This document shows, piece after piece, positions 1-6,022 of a DNA stretch of 8,139 nucleotides; position 1 is the first letter of the stretch, and each line of letters starts with the position of its first letter. This DNA comes from CAZXCQ01 sp964639275 (lineage in GTDB: Bacteria > Desulfobacterota > DSM-4660 > Desulfatiglandales > Desulfatiglandaceae). A program made the translations under genes and the position numbers. A model generated the notes under the pieces. The model had not been told where the DNA came from and made no database searches. It saw only the letters and a list, made by a program, of their open reading frames with translations. Location of the stretch: positions 1-8,139 of the forward strand of contig CAZXCQ010000285.1 of NCBI GenBank assembly GCA_964639275.1, written 5' to 3'.

Positions 1-9
1 AATTTGTTC

Positions 10-38
10 TTTACACTTAGCATATGGAATTGTATAAA
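10..38 (+). promoter_or_regulatory. sigma70-type promoter for rpoZ-dnaJ
   Basis: A -35 box TTTACA (10-15, 5 of 6 to TTGACA) is separated by exactly 17 bp from a -10 box TATAAA (33-38, 5 of 6 to TATAAT). The surrounding DNA is AT-rich, unlike the coding regions. Transcription would start near 45 and leave a 5' leader of about 115 nt before rpoZ. This is the best promoter match in the window. It is a sequence match only, with no transcript data. Confidence 0.68.
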
Positions 39-57
39 GTAAAGTTTATTTGATTCT

Positions 58-118
58 GAATCGACCCGATTCCTCCTAAGGCCTCGGCCTCAGGGTTCGC
101 TTTGGAGAGGAAGAGGCC
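58..118 (+). other. potentially structured 5' leader of rpoZ
   Basis: Several complementary segments lie between the promoter and rpoZ. GAATCG (58-63) and CGATTC (67-72) can form a 6 bp hairpin with a 3 nt loop. GGCCTC (86-91) can pair with GAGGCC (113-118). TTCCTC (70-75) can instead pair with GAGGAA (107-112). CTCCTA (73-78) is complementary to TAGGAG (147-152), which includes the rpoZ ribosome binding site. Some of these pairings exclude one another. No known riboswitch or ribosomal-protein leader is recognised, so a regulatory role is only a possibility. Confidence 0.3.
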
Positions 119-147
119 GGTTTCTGACACAACCAAATCGTCCAGAT

Positions 148-153
148 AGGAGA
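148..153 (+). promoter_or_regulatory. ribosome binding site of rpoZ
   Basis: AGGAGA lies 5 nt before the ATG at 159 and supports that start. Part of it (AGGAG) is complementary to CTCCT at 73-77 in the leader. Confidence 0.7.
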
Positions 154-158
154 TAGTT

Positions 159-464
159 ATGGCACGGATAACAGTTGAAGACTGCCTCAAGAAGGTGGAC
201 AATCGATTCCGATTGATCCATCTGGCTGCCAAACGGGTCCGTCAACTGAGAAAAGGGGCCGAACCTCTATTTGTCTGCAAGAACAAAGATGTTGTGGTAT
301 CCCTCAGGGAGATTGCTGCGGGGAAGATTTTTCCGGTTGAGAGGCCAGAAAGGGCTCACTCGATCGAGAACAATCCCAAATCGATTCCAATGGGACTTCT
401 CGAGCAAGCCAATGAGGGTTTGCAAAGGGCAGAAAAGGAGGTTCAAGAAGAGGCGTCCGAATAG
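159..464 (+). CDS. rpoZ: DNA-directed RNA polymerase omega subunit
   Basis: This 101-residue protein is the omega subunit, the small RNA polymerase component that wraps the C-terminal tail of beta' and helps core assembly. The N-terminal block (residues 1-30) has the family signature MARITVEDC, NRFRLI and AAKRVRQL. The second conserved block (about 44-57) reads KDVVVSLREIAAGKI. The tail from about 80 is glutamate-rich and weakly conserved, as is usual. The start is the ATG 5 nt after AGGAGA, and the protein begins with the MARxT motif, which in Escherichia coli contributes to ppGpp site 1 at the beta'-omega interface. It is first in a probable two-gene unit, with dnaJ 21 nt downstream. Length and motifs are typical for the family. 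Confidence 0.93.
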   Translation: MARITVEDCLKKVDNRFRLIHLAAKRVRQLRKGAEPLFVCKNKDVVVSLREIAAGKIFPVERPERAHSIENNPKSIPMGLLEQANEGLQRAEKEVQEEASE

Positions 465-485
465 GGATGCCCCAAGGAATCAACC

Positions 486-1604
486 ATGTATAAGAGAGAT
501 TACTACGAGGTTTTGGGCATCTCTCGTGATGCAGACGGGGAAGAGGTCAAGAGGTCATACAGAAAACTGGCCATGAAGTACCACCCCGACAGGAACCCCG
601 GGGACAAAGAGGCCGAAGAGCGATTTAAGGAGGCCGCCGAGGCCTATGAGGTCTTGAGAGAGAGGGAAAAGCGAGAGATCTACGATCGCTTTGGTCATGA
701 AGGTCTTGAGGGAAGGGGGTTCAGGGGTTTCAGCGGCTTTGAGGACATCTTTTCCAGTTTTGGAGATATCTTTGAAGATTTTTTTGGATTTGGCACCGGC
801 AGGGGCAGAAGAACCAGGGCCAGAGAAGGAAAGAGCCTTCGCTACGATCTAGAGCTGACCCTGGAGGAGGCCTTTGTTGGAAAAGAAGAAGAGATCGTCT
901 TTAACAAGCTGGAGGCCTGCCAGATATGCAACGGAACGGGTGCAAGCCCCGGTAGCGAACCGCAGATATGTCCCACATGTCAGGGGAGGGGCCAGGTCGT
1001 TCGATCCCAGGGGTTTTTTCAGATAAGTACGACCTGCCCGGCCTGTCATGGTCAAGGGCAGACCATCAGCGAGCCCTGCAAAGCGTGCAGGGGTGGTGGC
1101 AGGGCTAGGGTTGAAAAACGCATCAATGTCAAGATCCCGCCGGGTGTGGATACGGGGTCGCAGCTCAGATTAAGGGGTGAAGGGGAGCCAGGGGAGTACG
1201 GAGGACCCGCCGGTGATCTTTTTGTGGTCATCCACGTCAAAGAGCACGAGTTTTTTGCAAGAGAAGAGGACAGTCTCATATGCCAGATCCCTGTCTCATT
1301 TGTCCAGGCGGCGTTAGGGGATACGCTGGTAATCCCCGTGCTGGGTGAGGATGGCGAATATGAATTGGAGATCCCCCCGGGGACACAGCCAGGTGAAGTC
1401 ATCAGGGTTCCGGGGAAAGGGATGTCGAGCATCAGGGGACACCGTCGAAGGGGTGATCTTTACGTAAAGGTCATTGTCAAAGTCCCGGAGAGGCTGAGCC
1501 AGCGACAAAGGGAACTACTGGAGGCCTTTGCCAGGACCGAGGAACTGGCCCCGTCGGGCAAAAGGAGAAAGGTAAAGGATTTTTTGAGAAAGATGACACA
1601 GTAG
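486..1604 (+). CDS. dnaJ: chaperone protein DnaJ (Hsp40, type I)
   Basis: This 372-residue type I Hsp40 co-chaperone stimulates the DnaK ATPase and delivers unfolded clients. All canonical parts are present in order. The J-domain (about 4-70) has HPD at 33-35. The Gly/Phe-rich linker (about 71-113) carries repeated DIF-like motifs. The zinc domain has four intact CxxCxGxG motifs starting at C145, C162, C184 and C198. The two C-terminal beta-barrel domains (about 206-340) contain KIPPGVDTG, and the dimerisation tail follows. The length is close to the 376 residues of E. coli DnaJ. AAGGA (474-478) lies 7 nt before the ATG. The gene follows rpoZ by 21 nt and probably shares its transcript. No dnaK or grpE is in the window, so this dnaJ is separate from the usual heat-shock cluster here. 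No CIRCE-like or heat-shock promoter element was seen upstream. Confidence 0.96.
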   Translation: MYKRDYYEVLGISRDADGEEVKRSYRKLAMKYHPDRNPGDKEAEERFKEAAEAYEVLREREKREIYDRFGHEGLEGRGFRGFSGFEDIFSSFGDIFEDFFGFGTGRGRRTRAREGKSLRYDLELTLEEAFVGKEEEIVFNKLEACQICNGTGASPGSEPQICPTCQGRGQVVRSQGFFQISTTCPACHGQGQTISEPCKACRGGGRARVEKRINVKIPPGVDTGSQLRLRGEGEPGEYGGPAGDLFVVIHVKEHEFFAREEDSLICQIPVSFVQAALGDTLVIPVLGEDGEYELEIPPGTQPGEVIRVPGKGMSSIRGHRRRGDLYVKVIVKVPERLSQRQRELLEAFARTEELAPSGKRRKVKDFLRKMTQ

Positions 1605-1620
1605 GGCAGAAATCGCAGGT

Positions 1621-1642
1621 CCCCGCCGGTAGATGCGCGGGG
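1621..1642 (+). other. GC-rich hairpin after dnaJ, no T-tract
   Basis: CCCCGC (1621-1626) pairs with GCGGGG (1637-1642) around a 10 nt loop, starting 17 nt after the dnaJ stop. No run of T follows, so it is not a standard intrinsic terminator. It could stabilise the 3' end of the rpoZ-dnaJ mRNA or act as a weak pause site. Confidence 0.3.
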
Positions 1643-1674
1643 TCTTCAGAGATGAAAGTATAGACGGAAATTGC

Positions 1675-1703
1675 TTTACATTGTCTTGAATGAATGATAA
1701 CAA
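1675..1703 (+). promoter_or_regulatory. candidate promoter for dksA
   Basis: TTTACA (1675-1680, 5 of 6 to consensus) is followed after 17 bp by TAACAA (1698-1703, only 3 of 6). A better -10, TAAAAT at 1706-1711, lies 19 bp from TTGTCT (1681-1686). The stretch is clearly AT-rich and lies in a 142 nt gap, so a promoter for dksA is likely here, but the exact boxes are uncertain. Confidence 0.38.
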
Positions 1704-1746
1704 AATAAAATTTTAGCTGCTGTTAGTAAACTGGAGCCCAGAAATC

Positions 1747-2112
1747 ATGCTAAGCAAGAAAAAGCAACAATATTTCAAAGAATTACTTACCCAGAGACTG
1801 GCTGATCTTCTGGATGAGGCAAATAAGACCGTAAGCGGCATGACCGACCATCGGGAGAATTTTCCCGACCCTGCAGACAGGGCGACCCTGGAATCGGATA
1901 GGAACTTCACGCTCAGGATCAGGGATAGGGAGAGAAGATTGATCGGAAAGATCAAGGATGCCCTGGAGAGGCTTGACAATGGAACCTTCGGGATCTGTGA
2001 GGAATGCGAAGAAGAGATCTCCGAGGAGAGACTAATGGCCCGGCCCGTGACCACACTTTGTATTGAATGCAAGAAGAAACAGGAAAACGAAGAAAGGCTC
2101 AAGGGCCAGTAA
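1747..2112 (+). CDS. dksA: RNA polymerase-binding transcription factor DksA
   Basis: This 121-residue DksA/TraR-family protein binds the RNA polymerase secondary channel and, with ppGpp, changes initiation at stable-RNA and amino-acid promoters. From memory it lines up with E. coli DksA without gaps at an offset of 30. The coiled-coil tip DxxDxA is D41, D44, A46. The zinc cysteines are C84, C87, C105 and C108. The ppGpp site 2 positions match too: R61, L65, K68 and K109 (E. coli R91, L95, K98 and K139). The first 30 residues of E. coli DksA are missing. A TAG lies in frame at 1714-1716 with no usable start codon before the ATG at 1747, so the short form is real. The ribosome binding site is GGAG (1733-1736), 10 nt before the start. 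The gene is followed by a strong terminator and probably stands alone. Confidence 0.92.
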   Translation: MLSKKKQQYFKELLTQRLADLLDEANKTVSGMTDHRENFPDPADRATLESDRNFTLRIRDRERRLIGKIKDALERLDNGTFGICEECEEEISEERLMARPVTTLCIECKKKQENEERLKGQ

Positions 2113-2137
2113 CACCAATTTCCTGTCATCACCTAAC

Positions 2138-2174
2138 AAGCCGGCTCAGATTTTATGTCCGGCTTTTTTTGTTT
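2138..2174 (+). terminator. intrinsic terminator of dksA
   Basis: AAGCCGG (2138-2144) and CCGGCTT (2159-2165) form a 7 bp stem around a 14 nt loop. It is followed directly by seven T (2164-2170, two of them in the stem), then GTTT. It begins 25 nt after the dksA stop codon. This is a textbook Rho-independent terminator and separates dksA from the downstream genes. Confidence 0.85.
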
Positions 2175-2213
2175 CCTTTGGAATGAAACGACTAGGCCCT
2201 GAACACTTTTTGC

Positions 2214-2227
2214 TGATATGATATGAT
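2214..2227 (+). promoter_or_regulatory. tandem extended -10 promoter for the cca-trpS-scp-rluB operon
   Basis: TGATATGAT occurs twice in overlap (2214-2222 and 2219-2227). Each copy is an extended -10 (TGn followed by TATGAT, 5 of 6 to TATAAT). No good -35 box lies at the right distance, which is common for extended -10 promoters. Transcription from the second copy would start near 2234. The site lies just after the dksA terminator and about 75 nt before the large cca-type gene, in the only gap wide enough to drive the following five genes. Confidence 0.42.
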
Positions 2228-2275
2228 TGTGCCCCTCAAACGGTCATTAGTAACTGACAGGCGATCGGTAATGCC

Positions 2276-2301
2276 CCTGTTGGATTGAACAGGAATAGGG
2301 G
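2276..2301 (+). promoter_or_regulatory. hairpin overlapping the ribosome binding site of the cca fusion gene
   Basis: CCTGTT (2276-2281) and AACAGG (2288-2293) form a 6 bp hairpin with a 6 nt loop. The 3' arm overlaps the first bases of AGGA (2291-2294), the ribosome binding site 7 nt before the ATG at 2302. A second purine block AGGGG (2297-2301) touches the start codon and is complementary to CCCCT at 2274-2278 and at 2232-2236. The hairpin could reduce translation starts, but no regulator is apparent. Confidence 0.35.
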
Positions 2302-5028
2302 ATGAGTCTGGCTATGGGGAAGAGTGAGAATTCAAAACACAGAAAGGGGAGGCCCCCGGAACAGGCACCTGAGGAGGTCATCACCACCCATATCAATGCC
2401 GATTTCGATGCCCTGGCATCCATGATAGCTGCCAGCAAGCTTTACCCAGAGGCTGCCCTTGTTTTTCCGGGATCGCAGGAAAAGAATCTCAGAAACTTCT
2501 TTCTTCATTCGACATCGTATATCTTTAATTTTACCAAGATAAAAAAGATTGATCTTGATCAGATAAAGCTTCTGATCCTCGTTGATACGCGACAGAGGAA
2601 TCGAATCGGCAAATTTGCCGAACTTCTGGACAAGGAGGGGGTTGAGGTCCACGTCTACGACCACCACCCCGACTCTGATGACGATGCCCGTGGTCAGATA
2701 GAGGTCATCCGCAAGATCGGCTCCACCACGGCCATTTTGACCAGCATTATCCGGGAGAGGGGCATTTGTGTATCTCCTGATGAGGCGACTGTCATGTGCC
2801 TGGGGATCCATGAAGATACCGGGTCATTTACCTTTTCCTCCACAAAGGCTGAAGACTATCAGGCGGCCGCGTGGCTGACCGATCAAGGGGCAAACCATAA
2901 TCTCATTGCCGACATGCTCACGAGGGAGCTTACCGCAGAGCAGGTGTGGCTCCTGAATGATCTGACTCAGGCGGCCACGACCACGGTCATCGATGGCGTA
3001 GAGATAGTCATAACCAAGGTTGCCAGGGAAGAATATGTGGGGGACTTTGCGATACTTGTCCATAAGTTTATGGAAATGGAGAACCTCAATGTGGTATTTG
3101 CCCTGGCCCAAATGGAGGATCGGGTCTATCTGGTAGCCCGAAGCCGCATCGAAGAGGTCAACGCGGCAGAGATCGCACTGGCCCTGGGTGGCGGAGGGCA
3201 TCCCCAGGCTGCATCAGCCACCATCAAGAACAAGACCCTTCCCCAGGTAGAGAGATCCTTGCAGGCCCTGTTGAGAAGCAGGGTCAATCCCACGAAAAGG
3301 GCCAGGGATATGATGTCCTCACCGGTCATCCATATTTCCCCCAAGGACACCATCAAGAAGGCCGCCGGCCTGATGACCCGCTACAATATCAATGTGCTTC
3401 TGGTTATGGATGAAGAGGATATCCTGAGAGGCTATGTTACAAGGCAAGTTGTTGAAAAGGCAATATTTTTTGGCCTCCAGGACGTCCGGGTAAATGATTA
3501 CATGAATATTGAGTTCTCAAAAGTCCGTCCCGACGCTCCCCTCAGGGAGGTTCAGGAATTGATCATCAGAAAAAAGCTGAGGATACTCCCCGTTCTGGAA
3601 GACAGTAAGGTACTGGGGGTCATTACCCGGACCGACCTGCTGAACATCCTCCTGGGGGATCCGTTGATCCCCCAGTTCCTCTATGATTCAAAAAACGCCT
3701 CTCATTTTATGAGAAAGAAGAATCTCGCCGCCGTTCTCAAGGAAAGGCTTCCGAGAAAAGTGATCAGACTTCTCAAAAATTTTGGTCAGACCGCTGATAT
3801 GCTCGGATATAATATCTACCTGGTAGGCGGGCTTGTGAGAGATGTGTTTCTGAGGCGTGAAAACCTGGATGTGGACATTGTTATTGAAGGGGACGGCATC
3901 AAGTTTGCCCACGAATTTGCGGAACACCACGATGCCAGGGTCAGGAGTCACCCCAAGTTCGGAACCGCCGTACTTGTCTTTCCGGACGGTTTTAAGGTTG
4001 ATGTAGCCACTGCCCGCATGGAATATTATGAATCGCCCGGGGCCCCCCCTGTTGTTGAGACCAGTTCCTTGAAAATGGATCTTTACAGACGCGATTTCAC
4101 GATCAACACCCTCGCCATAAAGCTGAATAAGAGCAGTTATGGAACCCTCATCGATTATTTTGGGGCCCAGGAGGATATCAAGGAAAAGGTCCTGAGGGTC
4201 CTGCATAATCTAAGCTTTGTTGAAGACCCGACACGGGTGCTGCGGGCCATCAGGTTTGAACAGAGATTCGGGTTCAAGATAGGAAAGCTTACCCTTGCCC
4301 TGATCAGGAATGCCGTCAAGATCAATTGCTTCAAAGACCTCTCAGGCCGCCGGTTCTTTCTGGAACTCAAACTCATACTAAAGGAACAAGACCCCAATAA
4401 GGCCATAGAGAGGATGGATGAATTTGATCTCCTTCAGTTTATCTCCCCCGAAATCCGGTTGACCAAAGATCACCGGGAACTCATGGAAGAGATCAGAAAA
4501 GTAATCGTCTGGTATAACCTCCTTTATCTGGAGGAGCCCTTTGAACCATGGAAGGTTTACTGGCATGGCCTTACTTCTCCCCTCGACACCGAGGCCCTGA
4601 ATGCCCTGGCCCAGAAGATGGGGATCGTTGGCCTCAGAGATGGAAGGATGGTCCTCCAGCGGGAGGGCGAAGAGAAGCTCCTGGATTCTCTTTATAGATT
4701 TGAGGGTGATAACTATCGGCTCTATACTTTGCTCGTCCCATATGATACAGAGACCCTGCTCTATCTCATGGCAAAGACCGCCAGCGAAAAGACAAGGCGG
4801 CTTATCTCCAGCTATTTTACGAGGCTTAAGGGGACAAAGATTCAGCTCAGGGGAAGAGATCTGGTCCATATGGGTTTTGAGCCGGGTCCCGTCTTCAGGA
4901 AGATCTTTGACAGCCTGCTGGAGGCCCGTCTAAACAATCTCGTAAGAACCAGGGAGGACGAGGTTAGATTCGTAGAAAAAAGCTGGCAGGTGTCACATAA
5001 AAACCAAAAGAGGAGGAGAGGAATCTAG
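2302..5028 (+). CDS. DHH phosphoesterase-CBS pair-tRNA nucleotidyltransferase fusion (CCA/A-adding type)
   Basis: This 908-residue cytoplasmic protein should add the 3' CCA, or only its terminal A, to tRNA. The N-terminal DHH/DHHA1 phosphoesterase (about 25-325) has H30, D34 and D36, D95, D120-H121-H122, D172 in HEDTGSF, and GGGGHPQAA at 297-305. Two CBS domains follow (about 334-395 and 396-452). The class II nucleotidyltransferase head (about 500-650) has GG at 509-510, the metal-binding pair D523/D525, RRDFTINT (597-604) and EDPTR (641-645). A helical tRNA-binding region (about 650-895) and a basic tail complete it. Ordinary CCA enzymes have about 400 residues. The layout recalls the long A-adding enzyme of Aquifex aeolicus, and separate C- and A-adding enzymes are known in Geobacter. 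Nucleotide specificity cannot be decided from sequence alone, so no gene symbol is given. An in-frame ATG at 2314 is an alternative start. trpS follows after 4 nt. Confidence 0.9.
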   Translation: MSLAMGKSENSKHRKGRPPEQAPEEVITTHINADFDALASMIAASKLYPEAALVFPGSQEKNLRNFFLHSTSYIFNFTKIKKIDLDQIKLLILVDTRQRNRIGKFAELLDKEGVEVHVYDHHPDSDDDARGQIEVIRKIGSTTAILTSIIRERGICVSPDEATVMCLGIHEDTGSFTFSSTKAEDYQAAAWLTDQGANHNLIADMLTRELTAEQVWLLNDLTQAATTTVIDGVEIVITKVAREEYVGDFAILVHKFMEMENLNVVFALAQMEDRVYLVARSRIEEVNAAEIALALGGGGHPQAASATIKNKTLPQVERSLQALLRSRVNPTKRARDMMSSPVIHISPKDTIKKAAGLMTRYNINVLLVMDEEDILRGYVTRQVVEKAIFFGLQDVRVNDYMNIEFSKVRPDAPLREVQELIIRKKLRILPVLEDSKVLGVITRTDLLNILLGDPLIPQFLYDSKNASHFMRKKNLAAVLKERLPRKVIRLLKNFGQTADMLGYNIYLVGGLVRDVFLRRENLDVDIVIEGDGIKFAHEFAEHHDARVRSHPKFGTAVLVFPDGFKVDVATARMEYYESPGAPPVVETSSLKMDLYRRDFTINTLAIKLNKSSYGTLIDYFGAQEDIKEKVLRVLHNLSFVEDPTRVLRAIRFEQRFGFKIGKLTLALIRNAVKINCFKDLSGRRFFLELKLILKEQDPNKAIERMDEFDLLQFISPEIRLTKDHRELMEEIRKVIVWYNLLYLEEPFEPWKVYWHGLTSPLDTEALNALAQKMGIVGLRDGRMVLQREGEEKLLDSLYRFEGDNYRLYTLLVPYDTETLLYLMAKTASEKTRRLISSYFTRLKGTKIQLRGRDLVHMGFEPGPVFRKIFDSLLEARLNNLVRTREDEVRFVEKSWQVSHKNQKRRRGI
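5011..5022 (+). promoter_or_regulatory. ribosome binding site of trpS inside the preceding gene
   Basis: AGGAGGAGAGGA is a run of Shine-Dalgarno-like sequence. Its 3' part (GAGAGGA, 5016-5022) ends 10 nt before the trpS ATG at 5033. The same bases encode the arginine-rich end (RRRG) of the upstream nucleotidyltransferase. This placement suggests that ribosomes finishing the upstream gene load directly onto trpS. Confidence 0.7.
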
Positions 5029-5032
5029 ACAC

Positions 5033-6022
5033 ATGACAAAAAAGAGAATTGTTAGCGGAATGCGGCCCACAGGAAGAATCCACCTGGGCCACTTACATGG
5101 GGCCCTTCTAAACTGGGAGCGACTTCAGCACGAATACGAATGTTTCTATTTTATTGCGGACTGGCACGCCCTGACCAGCGAATATGCCCAGCCCGATATT
5201 ATTGGAAAAACGCTATATGATATCATAATCGACTGGATTTCCATGGGGCTTGATCCGGAGATATCAACCTTTTTTGTCCAATCGCAGCTCAAGGAGCACG
5301 CAGAGCTCCACCTGATCTTTTCCATGATCACCCCGCTCCCCTGGTTGGAGAGAAACCCGACATACAAGGAACAGCTCCGTGAGCTGAGCCAGAAGAATCT
5401 GTACACCTACGGGTTTTTGGGGTATCCGGTACTCCAGGCCGCCGACATTCTCATGTACAAGGCAAACGGGGTTCCGGTTGGCGAAGACCAGGCCCCCCAC
5501 GTTGAGCTCACGAGAGAAATAGCGCGTCGTTTCAACCACTTTTACGGCGAGGTATTCCCGATCCCCGATGTGCTTCTCACCCCCACATCAAAGCTTCTCG
5601 GGATTGACCGGCGGAAGATGAGCAAGAGCTATGACAATGCCATATACCTCACAGACCCGGACAAAGAGATCGACAAAAAGGTGGGTGAGATGATTACCGA
5701 TCCGCAAAGGGCCAGGAAAACGGATCCCGGTGATCCGGATGTCTGCAATGTCTTCTCCTATCACGAGATATATACCGATCCTGAAGTGGTCCAGCAAATC
5801 AACGCGGAATGCCGATCTGCCAGGATCGGCTGTGTGGAGTGCAAAAAGATGATGGCCGCCAGCCTGAAAAGGGGTCTTGAACCGCTCAGGGCAAAGAGAA
5901 GCGAGCTGGAGGCCGATATAGAAAAGGTCAAGGAAATCGTGGCAGAGGGCAATCGCCGCGCCAGGGCCATATGCAGGGAGACCATGCGAGAGGTGAGGGA
6001 GGCCGTTGGGCTACGAGGTTAG
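5033..6022 (+). CDS. trpS: tryptophan--tRNA ligase
   Basis: This 329-residue class Ic aminoacyl-tRNA synthetase charges tRNA-Trp with tryptophan using ATP. The HIGH-type motif is HLGH at 17-20, after SGMRPTGRI. The KMSKS loop is at 195-199, in DRRKMSKSYDN. The tryptophan/adenylate pocket segment GEDQAPHVELTREIARRFN is at 150-168. The C-terminal helical anticodon-binding part (about 210-329) ends with the expected NRRARAICRETM block. The length matches E. coli TrpRS (334 residues). No premature stop or missing motif is visible. It lies 4 nt after the tRNA nucleotidyltransferase gene and overlaps scpA by 17 bp at its 3' end, so it is almost certainly mid-operon. No T-box or trp attenuator is seen before it, so control by charged tRNA-Trp levels looks unlikely here. 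Confidence 0.96.
   Translation: MTKKRIVSGMRPTGRIHLGHLHGALLNWERLQHEYECFYFIADWHALTSEYAQPDIIGKTLYDIIIDWISMGLDPEISTFFVQSQLKEHAELHLIFSMITPLPWLERNPTYKEQLRELSQKNLYTYGFLGYPVLQAADILMYKANGVPVGEDQAPHVELTREIARRFNHFYGEVFPIPDVLLTPTSKLLGIDRRKMSKSYDNAIYLTDPDKEIDKKVGEMITDPQRARKTDPGDPDVCNVFSYHEIYTDPEVVQQINAECRSARIGCVECKKMMAASLKRGLEPLRAKRSELEADIEKVKEIVAEGNRRARAICRETMREVREAVGLRG
5991..6002 (+). promoter_or_regulatory. ribosome binding site that fixes the TTG start of scpA
   Basis: AGGTGAGGGAGG lies within the end of trpS. Its AGGTGAGG part ends 7 nt before the TTG at 6006. A TGA at 5994-5996 closes the scpA frame just upstream, and no other plausible start codon follows before the conserved N-terminus, so the TTG is the only good start. 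Confidence 0.65.

Noticed and set aside
159..185. Sigma54 -24/-12 promoter suggested by TGGCAC near 160
   Set aside because: The spacing to the following TTG is wrong for a -24/-12 element and the match lies inside the rpoZ coding start.
271..576. 101-codon plus-strand frame bridging rpoZ and dnaJ
   Set aside because: It overlaps two well-supported genes in another frame and its arginine-rich translation resembles no known family.
1052..1432. 126-codon minus-strand frame inside dnaJ
   Set aside because: It is antisense to the conserved zinc and C-terminal domains, with a Pro/Ser-rich translation typical of a shadow frame.
1621..1642. Intrinsic terminator after dnaJ
   Set aside because: The 6 bp GC stem is real but no T-tract follows, so it is reported only as a hairpin.
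3688..4206. 172-codon open frame on the minus strand inside the cca fusion gene (also 4378-4869 and 2332-2811)
   Set aside because: These lie antisense to strongly conserved domains. The translations show no recognisable family, and no ribosome binding site or operon context was seen. They are shadows of the plus-strand gene.
4601..4933. 110-codon plus-strand frame within the cca fusion gene
   Set aside because: It lies wholly inside the tRNA-binding region of the larger gene, with a low-complexity Ser/Arg-rich translation.
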